Source of the DNA: Isoetes taiwanensis
Lineage: Eukaryota > Streptophyta > Lycopodiopsida > Isoetales > Isoetaceae
Length of the DNA stretch: 64,000 nt
Assembly (NCBI GenBank): GCA_021234155.1
Contig: JAJEKV010000005.1
Location: forward strand, 24,069,584 to 24,133,583
Reading direction: 5' to 3'
Below the pieces are notes generated by a model. That model was not told the origin of the DNA, did no database searches, and saw nothing but the letters and a program-made list of their open reading frames with translations. Position 1 is the first letter of the stretch. Each line of letters begins with the position of its first letter. Made by a program: the position numbers and the translations under genes. Below are positions 10,710-23,200 of this stretch, one piece after another.

Positions 10710-10714
10710 ATTCC

Positions 10715-13373
10715 TATGTTTATTTCATCTGTCATCTGATCAAGAGTTGACCTCATTGCATCAGAGAAAGCCATCCCTACATTGCCAATAAATTTCCCAA
10801 GCTCTTTGTCATACCACCATCCTGCTGACTTCTCATAGCACTAAAGAGATTTATTTTTCCATGCGGGTTCACACGAAAGTAGCATCATATGCCGTTCATA
10901 TGCTCCGGATCTATCACCTTCAATCCATATCACGAGGTCATTGAGTTTACTTATACATATTCATATTAGCAGGCAGGTTTGGAGAATTTTATGTCAAGAG
11001 TTATCAAGCTGACTGGCTAGTCAAAGAGAGTTGGAAGACCAGCCTTCTCTTTTTGTTTTAATAATCTTTTGCCATCTTATGGCGGCATAAACCAAGCATG
11101 TATTTACTACTAATCCCCATCAGTTTAGTTCAATTTGCAAGATATTAGGAGAATGCTTCAGCAGCATGCACTCAAGTTTGAAGAACAAAGGAAGGACAAT
11201 TGACTCAAGTCACTCAAGAAGAGATACAAAGAGGTCAAACAAGCATGGGAAGTGTAGAGAAGAGAAAAAGATCCTTGAAGAGCATTCCATGAGTATGTGA
11301 TGGATTTATGAGCTTAGCATCTTTGGCATTTTTATTTCCATCCTCATCCCTCCACCATCCCAAATAGCATTGAACCTTGGCTCCTTCCTCTTGCACCTCC
11401 CAAAGTCAAACTTGACCTTGAAAGTTCTTTCTAGTCGAAATACACCTTCATAAAACAACCCACTTGCTTCATCATCCACTAGTTCAAGAGAGACTTGACA
11501 TAGTCACAACTTTGTATGAAGTCAACATTCCGTACAGCAGGCAAATGTAGAGGCTTGCAAAATCCCTAAAGGGAAATGCTCAAAATTCAAATATGCCTCA
11601 GATGCCTCAAAGATGCTCCACAAAATTTTTGGCTTCCACTAGATGTGCCAAGTCCCTCTACACCATACTACACACATCCACACCCATCACCATTTTATCC
11701 TTTTTTCATCTCAAACTCTCATTTCAAATCAAAATTCATTTCCAAAATATCATTGTTGCCACATCACTTTTACGACACCTCATCATTCACACATCATCTC
11801 CACATCATTAGGAATTTTTGACTAGAGAGGAATTTTCAAATTCAAATTGAGGTGACCGTCATCATTCCCATTGGCCATGTCCATGCTACCTAGCCATGCC
11901 ATCTTTTTCAAATGCCACTCCATCCACTCCCAAATTTTTCCAAATTCAAAGGGCTCTATGGTGAAAAAAGAAGACCCCAGGAATATTATGGGGCACAAAG
12001 AAGATTCCCTAGAAAGAATTTGAGGAAAAGGCTATCCCTGGGCATGAGTATCACGTTTTCTAGAGTCGTGCCATAGAGGGTGTAAAGGGTGCAAAAATTT
12101 TCCTATCTACCCCGGCCTAATTTCTCTTCAAGCCAATTCCCACTGCCGTGGAGCATCCCGCAGGAGTGTGGGTGATGGAGAATCTTAGAATCCCGTGGAC
12201 CTTAATGTCGGAAAGAATGGATTTTTAGCCCTTATACCTTGTCTCCCAAATTCGATCCGGGCTGTGGGATGTGAGCTTGAACTACCAAAAACCTAAATCA
12301 CGGAAGCCTTGAGGTCTACATTTCAATCGGCCAAACAAACCGATGAAATCACTACCCCTATTTGGCGAATCATCATGTTTAATGCCATGAATGCTTAGTC
12401 ACGTGAGCTAGAGAATGAAGATTGGGAGGGGAAATAATTGAGATCTCAGACGGAACATTCACAAAGGGAGTTTTACGCACGGAAGATTTTGAGGGCTTGA
12501 AGGCCCGAAGAAGAAGATTTGGCGAAGAAGGACGGCTTGATAATCCTGAGCTTGTTTGACCCCTCTATGTTTTACCTTTGATGCGGATTGTTGACTCAAT
12601 ACTCCAGTTTTATATGGTAATACCTATTTGATCCACGTGCCCAAGACCACAGGAGCGGGATATTACGTGTATCTTAAGGTGATTAAATTGAAAATCCGAC
12701 CTTTGCGTAATTTAGCAGGTTGCATTGTGATCTTTTCCAAAAAGAGAAAATTGTTATTAGTTGAGTGTCTAGTGCACACTGGAAATTGTTAGTTAGCATG
12801 GCATGCGCCTAAAATTTTGCAAATCTGTAGAGGCCAGGGCAATGCTAAACCTGCGCCGCAGTTCACTATAGTAAACATTCTCTCTCGAGGTTTATTCTCT
12901 TCTCATAGTCTTAGGCAAAAAATTATCAAAGAAAAATTAGGTCCCATACAGTTGAGAAAGGAAAAGTTGGCCCTTGGTGTGCGGACAAATCACGAAGATA
13001 GGTGGTAGCCCCAAAAATTCATCACCAATATGAGGAGTTTCAAATTTACGGCTCTGGTTAGGGATATTGACCAAAATTGACTGGGTCAGTGATCTGATTT
13101 TAGATCCTACCTAGCCTATCCTGACCTTATTGAGTTTTGCAGTTAGGTGTGTGAAGCATTGAGCATCCCCAGTAGAAATATCCAGGCCCACTTCATAAGA
13201 TCACATCCGCAACTTATTTTGTGAGGCGGACTTTTTTTTTATCTTGAGGGAAACTCACTCGTAGTGAACTCTGTGCATTTTCACCGGAATCTTTGCACTT
13301 TCCGAGTGGTTGCATACCGCTTAACCTGGAGTTCTAAACCACTGAGGTTGAAGGTTTTAGGAACACCTTCAAG
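10715..13373 (+). repeat. Rest of 3' non-coding region and 3' LTR of element I
   Basis: After the nested array the host sequence resumes. The last 220 bases match the 5' LTR end at 1-227. The LTR start is not certain: a likely place is about 11,068, where TTTGCCAT...ATGGCGGCA makes an imperfect terminal hairpin after CCAGCCTTCTCTTTTTGTTT, resembling the context of the LTR start in element V. That would give an LTR of about 2.3 kb. No coding sequence is seen. Confidence 0.6.
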
Positions 13374-14935
13374 CGATTACTAACTATCATATTTTTTTTC
13401 CACACGCGGGTTCACTTGATACATTCCATTCATGTTCATGCGCCTTTGTTCCATTCTCATCTAGCCCTTGCTTCCCAAATCTTTTTCAAAGAGCAGCCTG
13501 CTACCTTTCAAATCAGCCCAACTTCATAAAGGTAGCTCAAGTTTTACCTAGAAAAAAGTAAAAAAGAAACACTCCCAACTCAAGTCAACTGTTCCTGCTC
13601 ACATATCTCAAAGAAGTCAAGCAAGTCCAGAGTCGGTCATGAGTCAACTCACCCTGATTCAAGTCCACGTTCCCCTCCATATAAACATCCTTCTGAAGAC
13701 ATCCATTCAAACATCACTCACATCCTTATGTCCATCTGTTGGACTTTCCCTATCACATTTCCGTTGTTTTCATCTCTTTTTTATGCATAGCCCATATTCT
13801 TTCGAATTTCCATTCTCTTGCACTACCATCACCATTCTTACGTCATATTAGCAGCAACATGGCAAAGTACCATCAAATCTTTTTTATGTTGCGGGGAAAA
13901 AGAAGATACTATGTTGAAGAACCAAAGTGAAGATTTATTGAATTGGAATGAAGATCACATTGAGAGGACCTAAGCATCTAGAAGTTTGGAAGACCCTATG
14001 AAGTTTGCAAGCTATTAAAGTGGTATCTTTTCTCCTTCATGGTATCATTTCCTATTCTCCTACCTCACACTCCACATTTTCAAGCGTTCCATTACCCCAT
14101 ACTATCATACATCCCTCACACACCTTTTTGTTCCATGAGTTTGACCTACCACTACCTAAGGCACATTTTCAAAGTTGTTACACAAAAGAGTTGCCCTAAG
14201 CATCAAGTTCTACATCATATTTTTCATCATATCATTTCATTATCACACACTCCATACCATGTGGCTATAAAAAAAGCATTTGAAAAGCTAAACCACAGGT
14301 TGCCTAGTCACCACCTCCAAGTGACATGGCATGATGACTAGATACATATGTCATCACTTACAAAGCCACATTGGTCCACTCACCATTTGCCACTTCCATA
14401 TATCATTCACCCAAGTTGCCACCTAAGCAACAAGTGTCCACATCACCACATCCTCCATACCATTACATCCTCCAGCATCATTCCATCATCCTGTCTGCAT
14501 CATCAAATGATGGTAGGCAAATGTTGACCAAACCCAAAAGTTGGTCAACCATAGGATAGAAATGATTGTCATTGCCCTAATCAAAGCCCCTTGTTCTCCC
14601 TCCTTGCCCACCTCACCAATCCATGTCTAATGCCTACTCACCCCATTCATTTTTCTACAAAAGTCAAAAGTATTTGCATTTAGAGTTTGATGATACCACT
14701 GATAGCCCCTCATGGAATCATGCCACGGCACAAAAAAATTTGAAAAGAGTGCATATTGACCTTCCTAAATGGCTTTCTTTGGGAAGCGTGCTTCATTTGA
14801 AAAAATGTGCAAAACCTACACCTACATCTACCCCCAATCCTATCTACCCTCATCCTCTGCCAAGTGTCCCCACAGCATGCCAAGTCGAAACAGTAGGAGC
14901 TTAGTGGGAGAGGAGACCACGTAATCAAGAGGAAA
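13374..14935. other. Non-coding, pyrimidine-rich stretch
   Basis: This is rich in CATCA, TTCC and CCAT words, like the region between integrase and 3' LTR of elements V and X, and may be such a 3' region of an older element into which element I inserted. Several short open frames (for example 14,039-14,341) are low-complexity His/Ser/Pro/Leu strings without motifs. I recognise no gene. Confidence 0.4.
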
Positions 14936-16543
14936 ATGGCTCTCTGTTTATACCTTAGCCTCTTTTAGGATTTTTGCACGTGGGATAATTGCTCTCAAGA
15001 GAAAACTCAGGAACCCTAAAGAAATGTGACTTGCCAAGGGCATTTTTTTGTCGATTGAACGAACACGTCATTACATTGGCTAACCATTCTTGTCTGTTAC
15101 ACCCAAAGAAATGTCTAAAACCAGCCAAAAGAAACATGGCCAAGATCGAGATTTGCCAAGATCCGTAGGAAGCTTGAGTTTTTAAAGGGGATTCGTGCTT
15201 GAGAAAGTGTGGGCTTTAAGCGATTCAAGGCAGAAGTACGAGAAGTGTGAAATTGAAGATTGATCTTTGAGTTCCTCACGCATGAGAGAGATCTATCACG
15301 AGGCATATTATGATTGATTTGTATCCAAGAATTCCGCGATTTGTATGTTTTTAGAGATGTCACATTGATTGATCATCTTGATCATTAACATGGCCCGTCA
15401 AATGTGATGACTTTGATTCAGGTTGTAGAAATCGACCTTGGAAAATATCATTTGATGCATTTTGTTTTGAATTAATTCTAATGGGAAGAAAAAGCCATAC
15501 CCTCGCACGGTCACATACAAAGCTGCATTGGTACAATCATTTAGGAAAGGAAAAACTAAAAAAAAGGGGAGAAAGATCAACCCTTTGATGTTTTAAAGTC
15601 ACGTCATACTTTTCATGCTCATTAGATGCTTTCGGACATACTTCTCCAAATTCTGGTGACTTTTTAGCCACGAAATAGCATGCTCTTGTTATGCCCGGGC
15701 CTGTTCCTTGTCTAAATTTAGTTGGATTGAAAATTCATCACCATTCTCATTTGTAAATTAAGGTGCAACTTTATCGATCCATTGACCAACCCGACTTAGT
15801 CAAGAGTGTTATTTCTCTCACCAGCGGTAGAAGTTCTTTGCATAGACTTTCTCAACACTTTCTTGAGATATCATGGTAACATGCTATGCTTGTTTAGGTT
15901 CAAAATGTTGAATCATTAATTCGTGCCTGTTAGAATAAGACTAGCTTTTGGCTTTTGGGAAACTAGTGAAATCTTGTTTTACGGAAGTTTAAAAGCGAGA
16001 TATTTTAGCGAATGATCACCTCAAGTGATGCGGAGGTCCTAGACCAAGATTAGTGCTTCTTTGACACGAGGGTTGGTGGTTTAGCCCGGGTTTGCCATCA
16101 GCAGGTTTGCCTCTTATCCCTAGTACATGTGTATCATAGCTTTGGAATTTCTCAAAGGCATCATTTGTAGCTTCCGAGTTCTATAATTCTAAGATCGTGG
16201 CGGTCTTGACTCCACATTGACCAAGTTGACCCAGAGCTTTGGGCAAGATATCACGAGGCTTGAGCTGGACAGTCAAGGTTTTAGCATTGCATGCCCACAA
16301 TTTTACGTACGATCCCCAATCATCGACTTGAGAAATCAATCCATCTACGAGCTACATCGGTTTGAGTGAAGGTCCCATATTTACGAATTGGAAAGGTATG
16401 AACATTTGATATTTGAGCCTATTTCTACGAAAATTTCTTATGCAGTTAGTCACCTTAAGTGATCACGGAGGTTCTAACCCAACTTGAACATAGTTTCAAG
16501 TTGGCTTCTTATATTTGACTCTTGAGCCAGTTGAGGTTCAACA
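14936..16543 (+). repeat. Degenerate LTR sequence, apparently two LTR 3' ends
   Basis: Two copies of the conserved LTR-end block are present: TGATCACCTCAAGTGATGCGGAGG near 16,012 (written here only as the stem and loop TGATCACCTCAAGTGAT) and TCACCTTAAGTGATC near 16,448. The second is followed by ACTTGAACATAG and ends GAGCCAGTTGAGGTTCAACA at about 16,543. The earlier part has weaker LTR words such as ATATTATGATTGATTTG. Boundaries are approximate. Confidence 0.5.
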
Positions 16544-16559
16544 GCGAGGATCAACTATA

Positions 16560-16770
16560 GGAGAATTAAAACTTCCAAGACTTTGAGGCTTTGTCATGTG
16601 CCAAAGAGACAGAATATGGTGAAGGCGATGCATAGCAAAATGTTAAGTCTGTGAGCACTTGGTGAGGGAGCAATTCAAAGAAGAGGCTGGAGAAAAAGAC
16701 ACGCAGCAACTACATCTATTAAATTGTCCAATGCTAGTGAGGAGAAATGAATAAAAGGGTCTGAATAAGT
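16560..16770 (+). pseudogene. Fragment of the aRNH C-terminal end
   Basis: CAGAATATGGTGAAGGCGATGC...GGTGAGGGAGCAATTCAAAG corresponds to the end of aRNH of element I (2,600-2,690), including the codons for the terminal Asp region. It lies directly before protease sequence, so it is out of order: a leftover of a different or rearranged copy. Confidence 0.45.
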
Positions 16771-16779
16771 CTCTCTTGC

Positions 16780-17470
16780 TAGGGAGAAGGTGGATATCTA
16801 CGGTTGATGCTAAATTATCTGATACGGGGGAGATGCACCATTTCAAATGGCACTCAAGTGAAAGCACATTTTAACCAGGATGGTTCTTATAGCTTCAAAG
16901 GAAGAGGTACATTTTGTTAAAGAAATGCTTATAAGAGCCCTAGGATCTTTTAGTAACACAAAGAAAATTGATCGATTCCCTTGATTGAAGTGTGCACAAC
17001 CTTTAGAAATTGGTAAAGAAGGATGTTTATGGTTTGATGGAGGATTTCAAAAGAAGTGCAAATGCTTAGCTTCATCTGCGGCTATATTGAAGGACACTTC
17101 AATAAACTCTTAGCTAGGTGGGAAGGATTTTTCCCAAATAACTTCTAATGTATCGGAATTACAAGACTTTGATTGCAGGTCTCCAAGAAGCTAAGGCTAT
17201 GGATATCTCGATCACATGCTACATCTATATAAATTCTGGATTGGTTCTACTTGAACCCAGGGTTAGTGGTAGATATCAGGCCAAGAATGCTGGCGTGGAA
17301 TCCGAGAAGCAGGAGGGATGCTTGCTTACTTTACTTCTTGGGAAATTACTCATATCGGGAGGCAGGTAGAGCCCGATGCTGGCCCGAGAGGCCTATGGCA
17401 TTATTTATGCGAAGGAGGCTATACAGGAAGATCACCCAGTAGGGCAGAGGCTAAAATTTTGTCCCATAAT
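16780..17470 (+). pseudogene. Protease end and aRNH of element III
   Basis: The protease end is readable as GRRW-STVDA at about 16,782-16,815. aRNH follows: TTATGGTTTGATGGAGGATT at about 17,028 (first Asp), ACAAGACTTTGATTGCAGGTCTCCAAGAAGC (Glu block, damaged) at about 17,160, and AATGCTGGCGTGGAATCCG near 17,286. Numerous indels prevent translation. Confidence 0.6.
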
Positions 17471-17539
17471 AGTTATATTCATCACAGAAAGAAGCAACCA
17501 ATAAGTTATAATTAATGCTTATAGCCCGATAAGAGCGCT

Positions 17540-18380
17540 CACATTTGTGTGGGAGAATCTCCTTGACACACAAAACAAGAAGAGATTGCAAATTGCTGAA
17601 GAAAAAGTGATGTGTTTACTTGGGATTATTCACAGGCTCATTGGTATTAAGGAAAGGGTATGTCAATTTGAAATTAAAATTAAAGAGGGTGTAAGCCCTA
17701 TTTCCGAAGTTAAGGGGATCAATGCTACTTTTGATTTAATCAAATATAGGTTGCATAAGATGTTGGATCACGAGGTGTTGTGTGTGGAAATTATTAATCT
17801 GAATGGGTGTCATGCATTGTTCAGGTGGAAAAAAGAATGGTGCTTTGTGAGAATTTGTGAATTATGAGACCTGAACAAAGCTACCATAAGATTGTTATCC
17901 TTTACTTGCTTTTATAGGGAAATTCTATATCTTTGTTGCTTGGGAAAGACATGTAATTTTTGGATAGTTTTTTGAGTTTAATCGGATCGGTATCAAGGGA
18001 GGATCAGCCAAAGACTTTCATTTATCTATACAGGGTACATATGCTATGAAAAGTACCATTTAGCTAATAGATACTGACTACTTTTCCAAGAAACGTGGAT
18101 GTTATTTTTCAAAGCCATGTCGCCGAAGAGTTTAGAGGTGTATCTAGATGATGACCTTTGTTTGGGTTGGTTTACCTCACTCTACTAATCATGTGGGGTA
18201 CTTGCAAAAGAATTGCTCTGTCACGAGGACTTGGGGATTTAATCTAGAAATCAAAAATGCATCTTTTGCATCAAAGGTGGAGCATCTTGGGACATGAAGT
18301 ATCGACCCGAGGTATTCAAGTTGCTCAAGATGGGTGGAAGCCCTCAAAGCTAGCACCTCAGAATTTAAAAGCGGGTTAAA
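17540..18380 (+). pseudogene. RT of element III
   Basis: CAATTTGAAATTAAAATTAAAGAGG at about 17,663 encodes QFEIKIKEG, as in the intact pol of element IV. GTGTATCTAGATGATGACCTTTG near 18,137 is the YLDD motif with a 3-base insertion. Conserved LNPKK-like sequence follows near 18,240. Many frameshifts. Confidence 0.6.
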
Positions 18381-20290
18381 GAGCTTTACATTAGTGTGGC
18401 GGGGAACACTTAGGGTATATTCAAATTTTGCTCATATCTTGAGTCTCATTTCTAAGTTGACCCAAGGTAGGTAAATTTCTAATCGAAAACAAACACCTTC
18501 TACAATACATGCTGGACTCCAAAATGCCAGAGCTTTGACTTTCTCATTTCATCTATATGGAAGCTACTCTTTTAGAAAAAACCAGATTTGAGCATGCCAT
18601 TTTGAAGTTTATATCAGCTACGTTACTAAAAATTCATAGGTTTAGCCATTTCGCGGGATATTAAGCATACTATAGTTTTTGCAAACAAACAATGGTGCGC
18701 TCTTGAAGAAGATACACGGAGATAAGAAAAAGTGCTGCTGCTCTCATGTTCTTAGAATAGGGACATTTACTTCTGAAAAACCAAGTTCAAGTCCACAGCA
18801 AAGCAAACCAATGGGCTTGCTATTTGGTAAAGCAACTAAAAGCAAAAGATCGGGGGCCAGGCTTGTAAGTTACAAAGGATTATGATATTCTGTAAAAAAG
18901 AGTTGCACTTGACCACGAAATCTAACTCTACTTTTACCTTGATGTTTTTGTGACCATGAAGATGAATTGAATACTACTGACACTTCCTTGCGATTGCTTA
19001 TTTAGAGGTAACTCTGGAGATCAAGCAAAGGAGGATGGCGGCAACCTATTAGAGATTTTTACAACATGGGATCATCTCTCAAGCCTCATAGAGTCCAGGA
19101 AAAGGAGACTCAAAAGGACAAAGAGTCTCTTGAACAATTCAAGCTGATGAGCAATGTCTTGTGCAAAGTTAATAGGATGGAATCTTCTTGAGGTGTATGG
19201 CAGATGAGTGCACTTGATTATTAGGGGATGCATAAGGTATATGTAGGACATTTTCTTTTGGGGATACTACCAAAAGATTCTCAGTCTGGATATTATTGGC
19301 CTACTATTTTTTAGAGATTGCTATGAGGTCATAAAAACTTGCCATCAATGTCCAGTTTTTAGTAAAAGAGGAATTTTATTGCAGTACCTTGAATCTATCT
19401 CGGGACCTTTTCAAATTTGGGGCTGGAATTATATTGGTCCCATTAATCAACTATACACCAGGTCAACATCAACATATTATTGTGGCTACAGATTATTTTA
19501 CTAAGTGGGAGAGCCATACTGCTGAGGCAGGTAATCCCTTTCTAGCTGCAAGGTTTTTACATGGTACTGTTTTGTTCTAGGTTTGGTATTCCCCTTCAGT
19601 TATATTACGATAGAGGTACTCCTTTTGTTAATGAAGTCATTACTAATTTGTGTGAGCATTTTGTGAAGGTCAAACACTTTACCCAAAAGCTGCTTCATAT
19701 TATCTCGAGTGAATGGACAAGTGAGCTACTAACAAAAGTGTTGAAAAATATTTTAGGCCGGTTGAGGTTATGAGAGGGATTGGCATATCAAAATGGTGGA
19801 TGCACTTTGGGCTTATGAGTCACTATCAAAACAGCTACAAATCACACACCTTTCAATTTGGTTTTGCATGGCATGAGAGGCCGGTTTACGGTAGAATTTA
19901 GAGTTACTTCTTGAGATTATGTAAATTGTACTTCCCTTTTGAACATGCCTTCTGAGAAGATTAGATACATACTATTGTTACATCTAGATGAAATTATAGA
20001 ATGGGTAGAACACTAATTTGCTGAAAAGGCTAAAGATGGCTGCATTCAAGGCTGCACACAAATACAAGGTACCTTTGAAGGGAGGCTTTGTCCTCCAAAT
20101 GGAACTCAGTCAAAGGAAGACTCGGTAAATTTGGTAATATTTGGGAAGGGACCCTTTGTAGTGCTAAGTCTGCGGTACATAATTCTTGGCTAGTTTACAA
20201 GAGGTTGCTGAGATGCCATTTGGAATCCTATCAATCCTACATCTGAAGAAAGGTATTGGGACAGCATGGCATCCCCTCTTCTTATTAAAA
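18381..20290 (+). pseudogene. RNase H remnant and integrase of element III
   Basis: The tether-like RNase H region is at 18,381-18,900 (GCCATTTTGAAGTTTATAT; CCAATGGGCTTGCTATTTGGT). Integrase follows: TGGATATTATTGGCCTACTA at about 19,287, the ATTATTGTGGCTACAGATTATTTTACTAA block (VATDYFTK) at about 19,476, and TATTACGATAGAGGTACTCC at about 19,601 where the expected Ser/Asp-Arg-Gly reads YDRG. Translation is broken throughout. Confidence 0.6.
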
Positions 20291-20489
20291 GCTTAGAGAG
20301 ATCTATAGTAGGTTTAAAGGTAGTTGGCTAGGTTTGAGTTTTTGAGCACATTACTCTAGTAGTTAGATCCAGTTTGACTTTTGAGCATTACTCTAATAGG
20401 TTGGTTTCATGTTTTAGGGGGTGAGGTGACCAAGAGATACTTGATTCTAGAATGATCTCAAAAAGCGAGGATTGATACTAATGATTAGG

Positions 20490-22374
20490 TGACCTCAACG
20501 CACGGCTTCCAAAGGTCAACCCTGTCGCAACCAACACGAGTATAAACACACAAATTGGGTTAGGACATCCAGGATCTTAAGGTGATCAATCTATGGAAGA
20601 TAAATATATTGGAATGACCGGGGAACTCAAAATTCTCATACCTTTTCCCATTTAAGAAAATGGAACCTTGACTCAAATTGATGTAGCGGCCGAGGGAATA
20701 AAGGTTGAATCTTTAAGATTCGAGATGATTTAACAAAAAGTTGTAAAAGAAGTAAAAAGGTGTAGTCTTTCGACCAAGTCAGGATCATTATATTAGCTTA
20801 AAGTGGGTCAAGAATTGGTCAATGGCAGGTCAAGCGTAAAGCAGGTGATGGGAAAATGGAACTTCAAGTATATGATCACTTTTGGGAATTTCCAAACCAA
20901 TGTATCACAATGTCCTGGGTATTATGGGCATGAAGTCAAATTCTCATTTGGATGCTCGTGAGTATTTTTTGCATTAGGATTTTGCAAAATCTGAGTCCGA
21001 AACGATCAAAAGCAAGTCTACTTTTTCTAACCCGAGGTTGTGGATGGAATTTTTGATCTTTCAAAGCATATGGGTCTCGGATGTCTCAAGTTGATGTGGC
21101 TGGACAAAACAGTATAAAGGAATTTTAGTATTTTACACACACACACACTTTTTGGAAGGAAAATTGTCGAAGAATATGAGAATTTCTTCAACTTGGCATC
21201 AAATTTTTCATTGATATGGGAGTAAATCAATCACAATAATAGTGAATAATGGTATTTGGGTGCTTAAATGCAAAAGAAAATGTAACTTCAGGTCATCAAA
21301 TAATTTTAAAGAGATAAATTCAACCAAATCCTTGAGATTACGTCGAGGGAGTACTTCGAGTCTTCTAAATCCTTCAAGTCACAGCAGCAATGATCCTTCC
21401 GGGAGGTTGAAGCTTGGGCCTTCAAGAAAGTGCTCATGCTCGAATCTCTATTATGGTTTAGTTTTTGAGTTCCTCATTCTTAGCTTTAGTTTATGGGTTC
21501 ATTCAATTCTTAAAGGCGGAGTGAGAATGGGTAGGTTGCAGGGTCATGGAATCAAATCCGGCATGATTCGAACCGGAAAACTCAGTTGGGGTTCTCGAGC
21601 GTATTTTTAGGTGAAAATGGCCTTGATCTGATTTGGTATTTTTAGAGGTATATTTTTGAATATGTAGGTATTTTGGCATTTTACTAGTTTTCGAGCATGG
21701 TTCTAAGTCTCTTAGAAAAAGGCAAGAATACTTGGAAGTACGGAACCATGGAACTTTTATGAGATGGAATAAAAGCATACAGAATATTCTAGGGCATTTT
21801 AAGGAATTGACTGGTGGGACAATACTGTGAGAATTACAATGGTGGGAGAAAGGAAAATGAATGATGAAGTCACAAAAGGTGAGAATATAGCATGATAAAG
21901 CTAAAACAATAAGGTCCCATAGGGTGTGCAAAAGAAAAGGGGAAAATATGAGAGTTTAGAGATGAGCAAACTTGGCAAATATATGGTGAGAGAAGTGGCA
22001 CAATGGTTAAGAAATAGAAACAAATGGAATGAGATATGGAGCCTGAGGTGGGAAAGAGGGATAGAATGGGGATTTGGTACCATATATCTGAGTCTTCAAA
22101 CTTTTACCTTCCAAACTTCAAAAAGATGCTGCTAAACTTCATAATCAGTTCTTCTAGAGTATATTTCTTGACTAAGCATTTGACCCAAAATAAAAGTACC
22201 TTTGTTGAAATTTCAACTTGAACTCTTGTTGACACGAAGAATGAACATCCTTTGACCTCAATCAATGTTGAATACCAAAAATCTCTTCAAACTTTGACTA
22301 GATCCTTCAAGATGAGTTGACCCTAGTTTGAATGCATAAAATCACAATTAGCATGTTGCCCTTTGGGGGCAACA
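20490..22374 (-). repeat. 3' LTR of element IV, degenerate
   Basis: In window orientation it runs from a damaged TGACCTCAAC...GGCTT..AAAGGTCAACC to the intact 5' terminal hairpin TGTTGCCC, loop, GGGCAACA (22,354-22,374, minus strand). Length 1,885 bp, similar to the other LTRs of this family. It contains a short (AC)n tract at 21,137-21,149. Confidence 0.7.
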
Positions 22375-23200
22375 TCTGCATGAAAAATTTGGTCCCTCGG
22401 CCATGTGATGTGAAAAAATGAATAACGGTCTTCAACTTTGTGCAAAGATAAGTGGAAATATGATGAGAATAAGAGTGTGAAGTGCAAGCGTTGGTGAAAT
22501 AAGTGTGAAGATGGTGATGGAATAGTGTGAATGGGTGGTTAGAGTGAGAGAAAGGCGGTGAAGGTGTGAACATGACAAGAGATGGTGATGGAATGATTGT
22601 GAATGGAATATGGTGAGTGAGAAAAGGCAAAGGTGATTGTGAATATGGCAGGGTGGTGATGAAATGGGAGATGAAGTGAGTGTGCAGAATTTTGAACCCA
22701 AAACAGAAAATACTACCTCTTTCTTGATCTTCAAAGTACAACTACTGCTATGGTGGTAGAAGATGAATTATGATTAGCACTGTGCTTTGTGGAAATGAAA
22801 ACAAGAATGAGAAGTTTAAATGGAAGGTAGGGCTACTTGTAATGAGGATGAAAGGGAATGGAACAAGGAATTACTGTCATGGAAACACACAAACCAATTA
22901 GTCTGAATCCTTACCTTTCTGCTATGATGGTGAAGGTGATTTTTCGAGTTGTTAAAGATTATGGAAGAAACAAGAATAGAATGATTGTTCCGGGAATACT
23001 TTAAAAGCGGTGAATAAAAATGGAAGAAGAATGCTCCACGCATGTGACACTTGGTAATCATTAGTATCAATCCACATTCTTGAGATCATTTTGTACATAG
23101 AAACCAACTTATTAGAGTAATATTATAAAGTCAAACTGATCTAACTACTAAATGTGTGCTCAAAGGTCAAAGCGGTACACAGCTGTATTAAAGCCTACTA
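22375..23200 (-). other. 3' non-coding region of element IV
   Basis: On the minus strand it holds the integrase-distal region, including TTGATACTAATGATTACC at about 23,055-23,072 (branch-point-like module, as in V and VIII). A minus-strand open frame (22,307-22,741) is a His/Phe/Ser/Pro-rich low-complexity string that overlaps the LTR; no known env-like feature can be shown. Confidence 0.5.

Larger units (their letters stand above)
5905..10714 (+). mobile_element. Non-autonomous LTR element as LTR-internal-LTR-internal-LTR array, TSD ATTCC
   Basis: Three LTR copies (5,910-6,524; 7,988-8,578; 10,107-10,709) alternate with two related internal domains of about 1.5 kb. A single 5-bp duplication, ATTCC, flanks the whole unit at 5,905-5,909 and 10,710-10,714, and no TSD surrounds the middle LTR. 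The structure is therefore one insertion enlarged by recombination between LTRs. No gag, protease, RT or integrase motif is found inside, so it must use proteins from another element. Its PBS matches that of the coding elements here. Confidence 0.85.
1..13373 (+). mobile_element. Element I: Ty3/gypsy LTR retrotransposon, 5' end outside the window
   Basis: Order on the plus strand: end of the 5' LTR (1-227), PBS, gag, protease, RNase H, RT, second RNase H, integrase, 3' non-coding region, 3' LTR. The two LTR ends can be matched: the blocks at 1-227 and about 13,150-13,373 share the same run of sequence, ending in AACACCTTCAA. The 3' non-coding region is split by a 4.8-kb non-autonomous element array (5,910-10,709). 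All coding domains carry frameshifts or stops, so this copy is dead. Confidence 0.85.
16780..20489 (+). mobile_element. Element III: very decayed gypsy element, 3' part
   Basis: Protease, aRNH, RT, RNase H and integrase remnants follow in the standard order of this clade, ending with a 3' non-coding part containing TTGATACTAATGATTA at about 20,472-20,487. There the LTR of element IV begins, so IV inserted into III. The gag and 5' LTR connection is lost. Confidence 0.65.

Noticed and set aside
13639-14904. Series of short open frames rich in His, Ser, Pro and Leu
   Set aside because: They come from pyrimidine-rich low-complexity DNA, overlap in different frames and show no domain.
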